This document shows, piece by piece, positions 8,096 through 16,328 of a stretch of DNA of 64,000 nt (positions are counted from its first letter, which is position 1; each line of letters starts with the position of its first letter). The DNA lies in the NCBI RefSeq assembly GCF_000478605.2, contig NZ_ASHX02000001.1:1305144-1369143 (forward strand), given 5' to 3'. This DNA comes from Streptomyces thermolilacinus SPC6. Lineage in GTDB: Bacteria > Actinomycetota > Actinomycetes > Streptomycetales > Streptomycetaceae. The notes beneath the pieces were generated by a model. That model saw only the letters and a program-made list of their open reading frames with translations, was not told the DNA's origin and did not search any database. Position numbers and translations under genes: made by a program.

Positions 8096-10662
8096 TCACG
8101 CTGGCGCTCAAGACCCTGCGGTTCCACAAGGGCGGCCTCATCGCGACGTTCATCGCGCTGTTCTTCGGCGCCGCGATCGTCGTGGGATGCGGCGGACTCT
8201 TCGAGACGGGCCTGCACAAAGCCGCCCCGCCCGAGCGCCTCGCCGCCGCACAGCTCGTCGTCACCGGCGACCAGCGCTTCCCCGGCACCCGGCGCGACCT
8301 CTTTCCCGAGCGCGTCCGCGTCGACACCGCGCTGATGGAGCGCATCGAGGCGGTGCCGGGCGTGACCGGCGCCGTCGCGGACGTCTCGTTCCCGGCCGCC
8401 GTACTGGACGACAAGCAGGGCGGCGTCCGGCTGACCGGCCACGGCTGGTCGTCCACCAGGCTGGCCGCGTACCGCGTCGAGCAGGGCAAGGCGCCGTCGT
8501 CGGCGGGCGAGATCGCCCTGGACGCACGGTTCGCCGGGCAGAACGGCGTACGCGTCGGCCATGACCTGCGCCTGGCGCTGCGCGGCACGCCCGGCACCTA
8601 CCGCGTCACCGCGCTGGTCTCGGGCCCGGCCTCCGTCGACCCGGCGACGGTGTTCCTCACCGACGCCGAGGCGGCCGAGGCCACCGGCCGGCCGGGCAGG
8701 GCGGACACCATCGGCGTGTTCACCGCCCCGGGCACGGCCATCGGCCCGGTCGAGCAGGCCATCGGCAAGGTCGTGGGCGACGGGCCGACGCGGGTGCTGT
8801 CCGGGGACGAGCGCGGCTGGGCGGAGAACCCGGACGTCATCGCCGAGGGCGGCAAACTCGTCACCCTGGCATCCGTGTTCGGCGGGCTGTCCGCCGCGGT
8901 CACCGTCTTCGTCGTCTCCAGCACGGTCAGCCTGTCGCTGAACCAGCGGCAGCGGGAGTCCGCGCTGCTGCGGGCGATCGGCGCCACCCCCGCCCAGCTG
9001 CGGCGGATGGTGCTGGGCGAGACCCTGTTCGTCGCCGTGTTCGCCACCGCGCTCGCGTGCTTCCCCGGCCCGGTGATCGGCCGGTTGCTGCTGCACGCAT
9101 TCGCCAGTGCCGGAGTCGTCCCCGAGACGATCGCCTTCCGCGCGGGCCTCATCCCCATGGCCGTCGGCGTCGCCACCGCGCTGCTCACCGCGCTCGGCGC
9201 GGCGTTCCTCGGCGCACGGGCCGCGACCCGTACCCGGCCGACGGAGGCGCTGGCCGAAGCCTCCCTCCAGCAGCGCTGGTTCAGCGCGCCCCGGCTGGTC
9301 TTCGCGCTGCTCTTCCTCGGTGGCGGCACCGCGCTCGCCCTGGTCACCGCGAACATCGCCGGCCCGTCGGCGGGCAGCACGGCGATCCCGGCGGCGATGC
9401 TGTGGACGGCCGGTTTCGGCCTGCTCGGCCCGGGCCTCGCCAAGGTGATCACCGCGGCGCTGCGCGGGCCGCTGCGCGCGGTCACGGGCCTCCCGGGCTG
9501 GCTCGCCTCGCACAACGCCAAGGCCCGTACGAGCCGGTTCGCGGGCGCGGTGATGCCCGTCATGCTCGCCAGCGGCCTGGCCATGGCGCTGATCTACCTC
9601 CAGACCACCCAGTCCAGCGGCGCGGAGCGGGCCTTCAAGGAGAACCTGCGGGCCGACCTGGTCGTCACCTCCGTCAGCGGCGGCCTGCCGCTGGAGCTGG
9701 TCGAGACCGTCGCCCGCCAGCCCGGTGTCGAAGCCGCGTCCGCGCAGGTCTCCACCATCGGCTACATCGACCCGCCCGCTCCGAGGAAACCGGCGCCCGG
9801 CAGCGAGGAGGAGGGCGACGAGCCCGACGAGCCGGAGCCCATCGAGGTGCCGATGCTGGGCGTCACCCCGGCCGGCCTGGACCGGACCACCGCGTTCCGC
9901 GCCTCCGGCGGCAGCCTGGCGGAGCTGACCGGCGACACCGTCGCCCTGCCGACGGCGTTCGCGAAGGAGTCCGGGCACGCGCTCGGCGACAAGGTGCCGA
10001 TGCGGCTGGGCGACGGCTCCCGTGCCGAACTGACGCTGGTGGCCACGCTCGACGGGCGACGCGGGTACGAGACCGCGCTGCTGCCCGCCGCCCTCCTGGT
10101 GCCGCACACCGACTCCGGCCTTCTGCCCCAGATCATGGTGAAGGCCGGACCGGGAACGGACCTGGGCGAGCTGGCCACGACGCTGTCCGGGCTTGCCGCC
10201 GACCACCCCGGCCTGCGGGTCGCGGACCGTGCGGCGCTGGCCGTCGTCCAGGCCGAGGCGGACGAGACGCAGACGTGGATGTCGTACCTGGTGCTGGGCA
10301 TGGTCGTGGGGTACGCGACGATCGCCCTGGTGAACACCCAGGTCATCGCCACGACCGAACGGCGGCGGGAGTTCATGCTCCAGCGGCTGATCGGCTCCAC
10401 GCGCCGCCAGGTGATGCAGATGATGACGGTCGAGGCGTTCCTGGTGGCCGTCGTCGGCATCGTGCTGGGCATGATGGTCGCGGCGCTCACGCTCGTACCG
10501 CTGAGCATCAGCGTGCTGGGCTCGCCGGTCCCGCACGGCTCCCCGTGGATCTTCGTCGCGGTGGCCGGAGCCGCGCTGGGCCTGACCCTCGCCACCACCC
10601 TGCTGTCGACGCGGCTGGTCCTGCGCGGCAAGCCCGGCGAGATGGCGGGCGTGCGCGAGTAG
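8092..10662 (+). CDS. FtsX/MacB-type ABC transporter permease
   Basis: 856-residue permease with two FtsX-like halves. There is an N-terminal membrane helix (about residues 17-40), a large extracytoplasmic domain, three helices around residues 260-390, a second cluster near 410-520, another soluble domain, and three C-terminal helices (about 740-840). The helix loop wording SLNQRQRESALLRAIGATPAQ is typical for the family. An acidic run, EEEGDEPDEPEPIE, lies near residue 575. It ends the operon with the ATPase. By family it may export a peptide, lipid or antibiotic; self-protection is plausible but inferred. Confidence 0.88.
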   Translation: MITLALKTLRFHKGGLIATFIALFFGAAIVVGCGGLFETGLHKAAPPERLAAAQLVVTGDQRFPGTRRDLFPERVRVDTALMERIEAVPGVTGAVADVSFPAAVLDDKQGGVRLTGHGWSSTRLAAYRVEQGKAPSSAGEIALDARFAGQNGVRVGHDLRLALRGTPGTYRVTALVSGPASVDPATVFLTDAEAAEATGRPGRADTIGVFTAPGTAIGPVEQAIGKVVGDGPTRVLSGDERGWAENPDVIAEGGKLVTLASVFGGLSAAVTVFVVSSTVSLSLNQRQRESALLRAIGATPAQLRRMVLGETLFVAVFATALACFPGPVIGRLLLHAFASAGVVPETIAFRAGLIPMAVGVATALLTALGAAFLGARAATRTRPTEALAEASLQQRWFSAPRLVFALLFLGGGTALALVTANIAGPSAGSTAIPAAMLWTAGFGLLGPGLAKVITAALRGPLRAVTGLPGWLASHNAKARTSRFAGAVMPVMLASGLAMALIYLQTTQSSGAERAFKENLRADLVVTSVSGGLPLELVETVARQPGVEAASAQVSTIGYIDPPAPRKPAPGSEEEGDEPDEPEPIEVPMLGVTPAGLDRTTAFRASGGSLAELTGDTVALPTAFAKESGHALGDKVPMRLGDGSRAELTLVATLDGRRGYETALLPAALLVPHTDSGLLPQIMVKAGPGTDLGELATTLSGLAADHPGLRVADRAALAVVQAEADETQTWMSYLVLGMVVGYATIALVNTQVIATTERRREFMLQRLIGSTRRQVMQMMTVEAFLVAVVGIVLGMMVAALTLVPLSISVLGSPVPHGSPWIFVAVAGAALGLTLATTLLSTRLVLRGKPGEMAGVRE

Positions 10663-10681
10663 CGGACGCGGACGGGGAAGT

Positions 10682-10723
10682 GGCCCCGGTCCCGGCCCGG
10701 CAAGACCCGCCGGGACCGGGGCC
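10682..10723 (+). terminator. Strong hairpin terminator after the exporter operon
   Basis: Perfect 14-bp inverted repeat, arms 10682-10695 and 10710-10723 with a 14-nt loop, 20 nt past the permease stop. Confidence 0.7.
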
Positions 10724-10772
10724 GCCGCCGCCCGCGCGCCGTACCGGGGTCCTGGCGCAAAAGGCCAGGTGA

Positions 10773-10832
10773 CCTGTGATTTTCGCCGGCAACTTAAGGG
10801 CATGGCCGGGCCATACCCGGCTTCCTAGACTC
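10773..10832 (+). promoter_or_regulatory. Conserved promoter element upstream of the hydroxylase
   Basis: CCTGTGATTTTC at 10773-10784, CTTAA at 10793-10797 and CCTAG at 10824-10828, at the same spacing as before the halogenase (2715-2770). The hydroxylase ATG is 172 nt downstream of the last block, so a long leader would be transcribed. That leader (10833-11003) shows no gene. Confidence 0.55.
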
Positions 10833-11003
10833 ATGACCATTCCTGTTGGCCACGCCACCAGGCCAGTTGACGCACGACCAGAAGCCGAACACGTCCCATG
10901 GCGCCGCCGGGCTTCCGGCGGTGTCACTCCGTCGGGCAGACCAAGCGGCCTCGGACGAGGCGCGGCCGGTGTCTGCGACCACGAGAGGAAGGGATGGTCG
11001 GGA

Positions 11004-11975
11004 ATGTTCGGTCCTGGCGTCTCATTCAACGACGAGATCTATCCGCCCCTGCTCCGGTGCGAGACACCGGGCATCGACGCGGTGGAGTGGGCGGCACAGC
11101 ACCGCCCGGCCATCGACGCCACTCTCCTCACCCACGGCGCGGTCGTCCTGCGCGACTTCGGCATCGCGGACGCCGACGCGTTCGAGGCGGTGGCCTCCTC
11201 CCTGGTGAACGCCCTGTACGGCGACTACGGCGACCTGCCGCACGAGAAGGACGCCGACCGGGTCTACAAGTCGACGCCGTACCCGGCCCAGCAGTCGATC
11301 CTGTTCCACCACGAGAGCTCCCACATGCCGCAGTGGCCCAGCCGCCAGTTCTTCTGCTGCGTACAGCCGTCGGACAGCGGCGGCGCCACCCCGATCGTCG
11401 ACGGGCGCAAGGTGTGGGAGGCGCTCCCGGACGAGCTGCGCGACCGTTTCCGGACGCTCGGCATCCGCTACGTGCGCAACTTCATCCCCGGGCTCGACGT
11501 CGGCTGGGAGCAGATGTTCGGCACCGGCGACCGCGCCGAGGTGGAGGAGCGCTGCCGCGCCCAGGGTGTGGAGTGCGAGTGGCTGCCCGACGGCGTCCTG
11601 CGGACGGTGCAGCAGGCACCGGCCGTCCTCCGGCACCCCGGCACGGGTGAGCAGGTCTTCTTCAACCAGCTCTTCCTGCACCACACGGCCTGCCTGGAGC
11701 CGTCCGTCCGGGAGGTCATGAGGTCGCTGTTCGGCGACGACGAGACCGCGTACCCCCGCAGTGCGTCCTTCGGCGACGGCTCCCCCATCGACGACGCCAC
11801 CGTCACCCTGCTGCGCTCGCTCTACGACTCGTTGGCGCGGCGGTTCCCCTGGGAACGGGGCGATGTGGCGGTCATCGACAACATGCTCGTCTCGCACGGC
11901 CGGGACCCCTTCGAGGGCGAGCGGAAGATCATCGTGGCCATGGGCGACATGGTCAGCCGTGCCGCGCTGAGCTGA
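11004..11975 (+). CDS. SyrP-like Fe(II)/2-oxoglutarate beta-hydroxylase
   Basis: 323-residue TauD/TfdA-fold oxygenase. Iron ligands are visible as H-x-E in SILFHHESSH (His102, Glu104), with the distal His in NMLVSHGRDPF near residue 296. The Arg for 2-oxoglutarate should lie in the GERKIIVAM stretch after it. The HxE form and the wording VQPSDSGGATPIVDGRKV match the SyrP branch, which beta-hydroxylates an aspartyl residue held on an NRPS carrier. The next gene is an adenylation domain with an aspartate-like code, which supports 3-hydroxyaspartate. ATG 11004 was chosen by alignment of its N-terminus; the purine-rich ribosome binding site is somewhat distant. Confidence 0.82.
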   Translation: MFGPGVSFNDEIYPPLLRCETPGIDAVEWAAQHRPAIDATLLTHGAVVLRDFGIADADAFEAVASSLVNALYGDYGDLPHEKDADRVYKSTPYPAQQSILFHHESSHMPQWPSRQFFCCVQPSDSGGATPIVDGRKVWEALPDELRDRFRTLGIRYVRNFIPGLDVGWEQMFGTGDRAEVEERCRAQGVECEWLPDGVLRTVQQAPAVLRHPGTGEQVFFNQLFLHHTACLEPSVREVMRSLFGDDETAYPRSASFGDGSPIDDATVTLLRSLYDSLARRFPWERGDVAVIDNMLVSHGRDPFEGERKIIVAMGDMVSRAALS

Positions 11976-11991
11976 CCCCTCATCCCGTCCC

Positions 11992-12017
11992 GCCGGGCGC
12001 GGGCGGCCGCGCCCGGC
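11992..12017 (+). terminator. Hairpin between hydroxylase and adenylation genes
   Basis: A 10-bp inverted repeat (11992-12001 and 12008-12017) 17 nt after the hydroxylase stop. It may be a terminator or only an attenuating stem, since the next gene starts 28 nt later with a good AGGAG site. Confidence 0.45.
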
Positions 12018-12044
12018 CCCGAGAAGCCGACAACAGGAGCAGCG

Positions 12045-13613
12045 ATGATCTCGTCAGCGGCGCACCCCGGCATGCTGTCCGGTGAGGTGCGCGACATCGA
12101 AGCGGACTCGGTGGTGCGGCTCGTACGGGCGCACGCGCGGGTACGCCCGGACGCCGTGGCCGTCCGGTCCGGCGCCACGTCCTGGACGTACCGGCAGCTG
12201 TGGCACCGCGCACTCGTCGTGGCCGCCGTGCTGCGGGAGGCCGGGGTGGGCCCCGGCGACCGGGTGGCCGTGTGGGCCGACCGGACCGCCGGGGTGATCG
12301 CCGCCGCGCTCGGCGCCATGTCCCTCCGCGCCGCCTACGTCCCCATCGACCCGACCCACCCCGCCGAACGCGTCGGCACGGTGCTCGCCGGGGCCCGGCC
12401 GGCCGCCCTCGTCCACGACGGCCCGGTGGCCGCGGCCCTGCTGCCCGCGCTCGACGTACCCGTCGTCGACGTGGCGGAGCTCGCGGACGTCCGCACCCCG
12501 CCGGAGCCGGAACTGCCGCGCGGCGAGGACATCGCGTACGTCGTGTTCACCTCCGGCTCGACCGGCACGCCCAAGGGCGTCATGGTCCCGCACGCGTCGC
12601 TCGCCAACTACGTGGCCTGGTGCGGGTCGCTCGTCGGGGCGGGCGGGAGCGGCAGCCCGCTGTTCGCCAGCCTCGGCTACGACCTGGCGATGACGTCCCT
12701 GTGGGTGCCGCTCGCCCAGGGCGGGCGGGTGGTGACCGTGCCCGGACTGTGGGACCAGGCCACGCTGTTCGGCGCCCAGGCGGACCCGTACACCTTCGTC
12801 AAGCTCACCCCCTCCCACGCCCGGTTCTTCGAGGCCCTCGCCGAGCCGCCCCGCTACGACCGGACGACCCGGCTGCTGATGTTCGGGGGCGAGGCGCTCG
12901 ACCCGGCGCTCATCACCGCGCTGGGCTCCCGGCTCGACGGCGTGCGGCTCGTCAACCACTACGGCCCGACCGAGACGACGATCGGCTGCTGCGCCCACCG
13001 GTTCGACAACACCGCCCTGCCCGGTACGCCGACCGTGCCCATCGGCACCCCGGCCTGGAACACCCGCGCCTATGTGGTGGACGAGCAGCTGCGGCCGCTG
13101 CCGCCCGGCCGGCCCGGTGAACTGGTGATCGCCGGGAGCGCCGTCGCCGCCGGATACCTGGGCGGCACGGGCGCGGGTGACCGGTTCGTCGACGAGCGGG
13201 AACTGGGCGGCGCGCCTGGCCCAGCGTACCGTACCGGCGACATGGCGGAACTGCTCCCCGAGCGGCTCCTGCTCCACCTGGGGCGCCGGGACGACCAGTG
13301 GAAGGTCAACGGCTACCGCGTCGAGCTGGGCGAGCTGCGCCACCACGTGCTGTCCGTGCCCGGCGTCGCCGACGCGGCCTTCGACGTCGTGCGGGGGCCC
13401 GTCGACAGCCTGGAGCTGTTCGTCCGCGCCGCGGACCCGGCGCACACCGACGGCGAGGCGCTCGCCGGAGCGCTGCGCAAGGCGCTCACCGGTGCGCTGC
13501 CCTCGGGCCTGGTCCCCCACGAGGTGCATGTCGTCCGGGAGATCGTCTTCAACTCCAACGGCAAGTGCGATGTCGCCGCCACGCGACGGCAGTCGGAGCG
13601 CGCGGCCCGGTAG
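12045..13613 (+). CDS. Stand-alone NRPS adenylation domain, aspartate-like code
   Basis: 522 residues: one adenylation domain with no carrier or condensation domain. Core motifs are FTSGSTGTPKGVMVPH (A3), NHYGPTETTIG (A5), YRTGDM (A7), the A8 region GRRDDQWKVNGYRVEL, and the C-terminal lysine in FNSNGKCD. Reading the pocket against GrsA gives D-L-T-K-M-G-H-I-G. That differs at one position from the aspartate code D-L-T-K-V-G-H-I-G, so Asp is the best guess, while Asn and diaminopropionate remain possible. The upstream SyrP-like hydroxylase and downstream MbtH protein fit one loading unit, but the carrier protein it should charge is not in the window. Confidence 0.87.
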   Translation: MISSAAHPGMLSGEVRDIEADSVVRLVRAHARVRPDAVAVRSGATSWTYRQLWHRALVVAAVLREAGVGPGDRVAVWADRTAGVIAAALGAMSLRAAYVPIDPTHPAERVGTVLAGARPAALVHDGPVAAALLPALDVPVVDVAELADVRTPPEPELPRGEDIAYVVFTSGSTGTPKGVMVPHASLANYVAWCGSLVGAGGSGSPLFASLGYDLAMTSLWVPLAQGGRVVTVPGLWDQATLFGAQADPYTFVKLTPSHARFFEALAEPPRYDRTTRLLMFGGEALDPALITALGSRLDGVRLVNHYGPTETTIGCCAHRFDNTALPGTPTVPIGTPAWNTRAYVVDEQLRPLPPGRPGELVIAGSAVAAGYLGGTGAGDRFVDERELGGAPGPAYRTGDMAELLPERLLLHLGRRDDQWKVNGYRVELGELRHHVLSVPGVADAAFDVVRGPVDSLELFVRAADPAHTDGEALAGALRKALTGALPSGLVPHEVHVVREIVFNSNGKCDVAATRRQSERAAR

Positions 13614-13640
13614 CGGGGGGGCTCCGCGCATCAGAGGGCG

Positions 13641-13672
13641 GTCAGTGGCGTGTCAGCGGAATCCGACAGCAT
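13641..13672 (+). promoter_or_regulatory. SARP-type promoter before the MbtH gene
   Basis: GTCAGTG (13641-13647), 4 nt, GTCAGCG (13652-13658), 8 nt, CAGCAT (13667-13672), followed by GACG. The last ten bases (CAGCATGACG) are identical to those in the promoter at 18823-18854. Confidence 0.68.
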
Positions 13673-13735
13673 GACGACGCGCCGGGCATACGGCGTGCGC
13701 GACAGACGACTCGGATTCGGGAGTGAGTGGGCGAC

Positions 13736-13954
13736 GTGTCGAACCCCTTTGACGACCAGGACGGAACGTTTCTCGTACTCGTGAACGGCGAGGGCCAGCA
13801 CTCCTTGTGGCCGGCCTTCGCCCAGCGGCCGGAGGGCTGGGCGGTCGCCCTCGACGAGAGCCCGCGTGACGCGGCGCTCGCGTACGTCGAGGAGAACTGG
13901 ACGGACATGCGCCCGCTGAGCCTGCGCGAGTCCAGTGCCCCACAGGCTTCTTGA
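13736..13954 (+). CDS. MbtH-like NRPS chaperone
   Basis: 72-residue MbtH-family protein, the usual size. It has NPFDD at the start, then GTFLVLVNGEGQHSLWPAF, GWAVAL and a C-terminal ENWTDMRPLSL, which together carry the conserved Trp and Pro residues. MbtH proteins bind NRPS adenylation domains and are often needed for their folding and activity. The likeliest client is the stand-alone adenylation domain just upstream; the Gly-activating domain of the PKS starter at 53-55 kb is another. GTG 13736 is preferred over GTG 13727 because family members begin directly with (M)xNPFDD. It has its own SARP-type promoter. Confidence 0.92.
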   Translation: MSNPFDDQDGTFLVLVNGEGQHSLWPAFAQRPEGWAVALDESPRDAALAYVEENWTDMRPLSLRESSAPQAS

Positions 13955-13967
13955 GGGGCCCCGACCC

Positions 13968-14906
13968 GTGGACATGGCGATTCAGGCCGAGGGGCTGTGC
14001 AAGGGGTACGGGCGGACCCAGGCCCTGCGCGGGGTCGACCTCGCGGTGCCGGCCGGTACGGTGCTGGGTCTGCTCGGCCCGAACGGCGCGGGCAAGACGA
14101 CCACGGTGCGCACGCTGGCGACACTGCTCGTCCCGGACGGCGGCCGCGCCGAGGTCGCCGGGTACGACGTGGTGCGGCAGCCGCGCGAGGTACGCCGGCG
14201 GATCGGCCTGGCCGGCCAGTACGCGGCGGTGGACGAGCTCCTCACCGGGCGCGAGAACCTGGTGCTGATCGGCACGCTGCTGCACCTGGGCAGGCGGGCC
14301 GCGCGGGTGCGGGCGGCGGAGCTGCTCGAACGGTTCGACCTGACGGGCGCGGGCGACCGCCCGGCCCGCACCTACTCGGGCGGTATGCGGCGGCGCCTGG
14401 ACCTGGCGGCCTGCCTGGTCGCGCGGCCCTCGGTGCTCTTCCTCGACGAGCCCACCACGGGCCTGGACCCGGTGAGCCGGATGGCCCTGTGGTCGGCCGT
14501 GCGGGAGCTCGTCTCCGACGGCGTCACCGTCCTGCTGACCACCCAGTACCTGGAGGAGGCCGACTACCTGGCCGACCGGATCGTGGTCGTGGACGCGGGC
14601 CGGGTGATCGCCGACGGCACGCCCAACGAGCTCAAGCGCAAGGTCGGCGAGGAGCGGCTGGAAATCGTTGTCACGCATCCGGAACGGGTGGCGGCGGCGG
14701 TGTCGGCGCTGCGCCGGGTGACCGCCGTCGAGCCGACGGTGGACCGTGACAAGGGCGTCGTCTCCATCGCCGTCGCCGACGGCATGGACGACATCGCCAC
14801 GGCGGCGGCCGCGCTGCGCCGGGAGAACGTGGAGGTCGCCGACTTCGCACTGCGGCGGCCGACTCTCGACGACGTCTTCGTCTCCCTGACCGGCCGGTCC
14901 GCCTGA
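13968..14906 (+). CDS. DrrA-type ABC exporter ATPase without a permease
   Basis: 312-residue ATPase of the antibiotic-exporter (DrrA/ABC-2) class. Walker A is GPNGAGKTTTVRTLATLL near residue 39, the signature is YSGGMRRRLDLAACL near residue 137, and Walker B is SVLFLDEPTTGLDP near residue 158. A C-terminal extension of about 90 residues is typical of DrrA. It starts 14 nt after the MbtH stop and is probably co-transcribed with it. Such ATPases normally stand beside a six-helix DrrB permease, which is absent here: the next gene is a regulator. It must use a permease encoded elsewhere, or the permease gene was lost. Confidence 0.88.
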   Translation: MDMAIQAEGLCKGYGRTQALRGVDLAVPAGTVLGLLGPNGAGKTTTVRTLATLLVPDGGRAEVAGYDVVRQPREVRRRIGLAGQYAAVDELLTGRENLVLIGTLLHLGRRAARVRAAELLERFDLTGAGDRPARTYSGGMRRRLDLAACLVARPSVLFLDEPTTGLDPVSRMALWSAVRELVSDGVTVLLTTQYLEEADYLADRIVVVDAGRVIADGTPNELKRKVGEERLEIVVTHPERVAAAVSALRRVTAVEPTVDRDKGVVSIAVADGMDDIATAAAALRRENVEVADFALRRPTLDDVFVSLTGRSA

Positions 14907-14977
14907 GCGCTCGGTCAAGCGTCTTCTCGTTGTCTTTTTCACCTCCCCGCCTGCCCGCGGGGACTACGGGGGCCACC

Positions 14978-15922
14978 ATGCAGAGAATCCACTTCGACGC
15001 CGACGACCTCGCCAGAACCCGGCTGCGGCCCACCGTGGGGCCGCTCGTCGAGACGGCCTTCGCGGCCGGTCTCCTCAGCCGCAGCGTCGGCGCGCCCTAC
15101 GCGCGGTGGCGCAGCCAGGTCACCAAGCGGCTGCCCCGGTGGTCGTCGCCACCCGCGCACGGCGGTGGCCCCCTCGACCCGGAGCTGCTCGTCGCGCACG
15201 CCGAGCGGTACGGCGACGACCCGGGCGCGGTGACCGGCCCCACCGAGCTGCCCGAGGTCTGGCGCGCGGCGGTGGCCCCGTACTGGGACCAGCTGCGCGC
15301 GTATCTGGAGGCCGAGTGCGAGGCGCGCGGCAGGATCGTGATGGCGGGGGGCGTGGGGCAGCTCCTGGCCACGCTGCACCCCCGGATCATCTGGCGCGCC
15401 CCGGTCCTGGAGATACCGGGCGGGCCCGACGAGGACGTCCGCCTCGGCGGGCGGGGACTGGTCCTCACGCCGTCGGTGTTCCTCAACCACCGGCCCGGCA
15501 GGCTCATGGCGGCCGCCGTGGAGAACGGCCAGGCGGTGCTGGCGTTCGCCGCGCCGCCCGACCCCGCTCGCGCCGCCGCGCTGTGGGAGGAGCCCGACGG
15601 CCGCACGCAGTCGCTCGGCGCGCTGGTCGGCCAGACCCGGGCGGCCGCGCTGCGTGTGCTGCGGGCCACCTGCACCACCAGCCAGCTCGCCGACCAGCTC
15701 GGCATCTCCGCGGCCGGCGCCAGCCAGCACACGGCGGTGCTGCGCGAGACCGGTCTGATCACCACGCGCCGCATCCGCAACACGGTGCTGCACACGGTGA
15801 CCCCGCTGGGCGTGGCCCTGCTGGACGGCCGGGTCGTCCGGACGCTCCCGCCGCAGAACGTCGTCCGCCAGCGGGGGCGGACGCCCCTGGAGGCCGCTCC
15901 GGGGCAGCGACGCGCCTCGTAA
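14978..15922 (+). CDS. DUF5937/ArsR-type winged-helix regulator
   Basis: 314-residue regulator. The first 220 residues match the DUF5937 region that precedes an ArsR-like winged helix in many actinobacterial regulators (IHFDADDLARTRL at the start, ALEVWRAAVAPYW-like wording near residue 90). The DNA-binding part is at about residues 225-290, with TTSQLADQLGISAAGASQHTAVL as helix-turn-helix and GLITTRRIRNTVLH as the wing. ATG 14978 was chosen because it starts the conserved domain. The gene is convergent with the paralogous cassette at 16.1-16.7 kb. Its targets cannot be read from the sequence. Confidence 0.8.
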   Translation: MQRIHFDADDLARTRLRPTVGPLVETAFAAGLLSRSVGAPYARWRSQVTKRLPRWSSPPAHGGGPLDPELLVAHAERYGDDPGAVTGPTELPEVWRAAVAPYWDQLRAYLEAECEARGRIVMAGGVGQLLATLHPRIIWRAPVLEIPGGPDEDVRLGGRGLVLTPSVFLNHRPGRLMAAAVENGQAVLAFAAPPDPARAAALWEEPDGRTQSLGALVGQTRAAALRVLRATCTTSQLADQLGISAAGASQHTAVLRETGLITTRRIRNTVLHTVTPLGVALLDGRVVRTLPPQNVVRQRGRTPLEAAPGQRRAS

Positions 15923-16094
15923 CCGCGTACACGGCGCGGGCGGGGGCTCCGGGTACGGGCGGCGGACGCGGCCGCCCGGTTCGGGGCCTCGCCCCTCTTT
16001 CTCCGGTCGTTCCGGTGGCGCGCTCGGCGTTCCGCGCGCCGTCAGCGTGCCGCGGCCCGTGGACCGCGCCGCCGCGCGCAGGTCGCGGATGGAG

Positions 16095-16328
16095 CTAGTC
16101 GACGCTGCGGAGCAGCGCTTCGACGGCCTTGACGCGGTCGCCGAGTTCGGCGAGCTGGGAGCGCAGGGACTCCTGCTGGGCGACCGCTTCCTCGGCGAGC
16201 TTGCGGTACGAGGCCATGGCGACGGCGTCGGCACGGTGGCGTTGCAGTCTGAAGTACGCGACCACGCTCGCTGTGACGCCGCAGACGACGATCAGGACGA
16301 TGGCGACGGCGATGACGGCCCCGGTCAT
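16095..16328 (-). CDS. Small coiled-coil membrane protein, paralogue of the one at 5908
   Basis: 77 residues with one N-terminal membrane helix and a heptad-rich tail ending GDRVKAVEALLRSVD. The central VVAYFRLQRHRADAVAMASY is identical to the protein at 5908-6141, and the ends differ moderately, so the two are recent paralogues. It follows its winged-helix partner with an ATGA overlap, exactly as in the other copy. Here no sensor or ABC transporter genes follow, so the pair can evidently stand alone. Function unknown. Confidence 0.72.
   Translation of the reverse strand: MTGAVIAVAIVLIVVCGVTASVVAYFRLQRHRADAVAMASYRKLAEEAVAQQESLRSQLAELGDRVKAVEALLRSVD

Noticed and set aside
7837..10803. Very long minus-strand open frame opposite the ABC permease
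   Set aside because: It is an Arg/Gly/His-rich shadow frame caused by high GC. The plus-strand permease has family motifs, a start overlap and a terminator.
13659..13718. GAATCCGA/TCGGATTC inverted repeat as operator before MbtH
   Set aside because: The arms are 44 nt apart and only 8 bp long, which can occur by chance in this GC-rich DNA. The SARP-type repeat overlapping it is more convincing.
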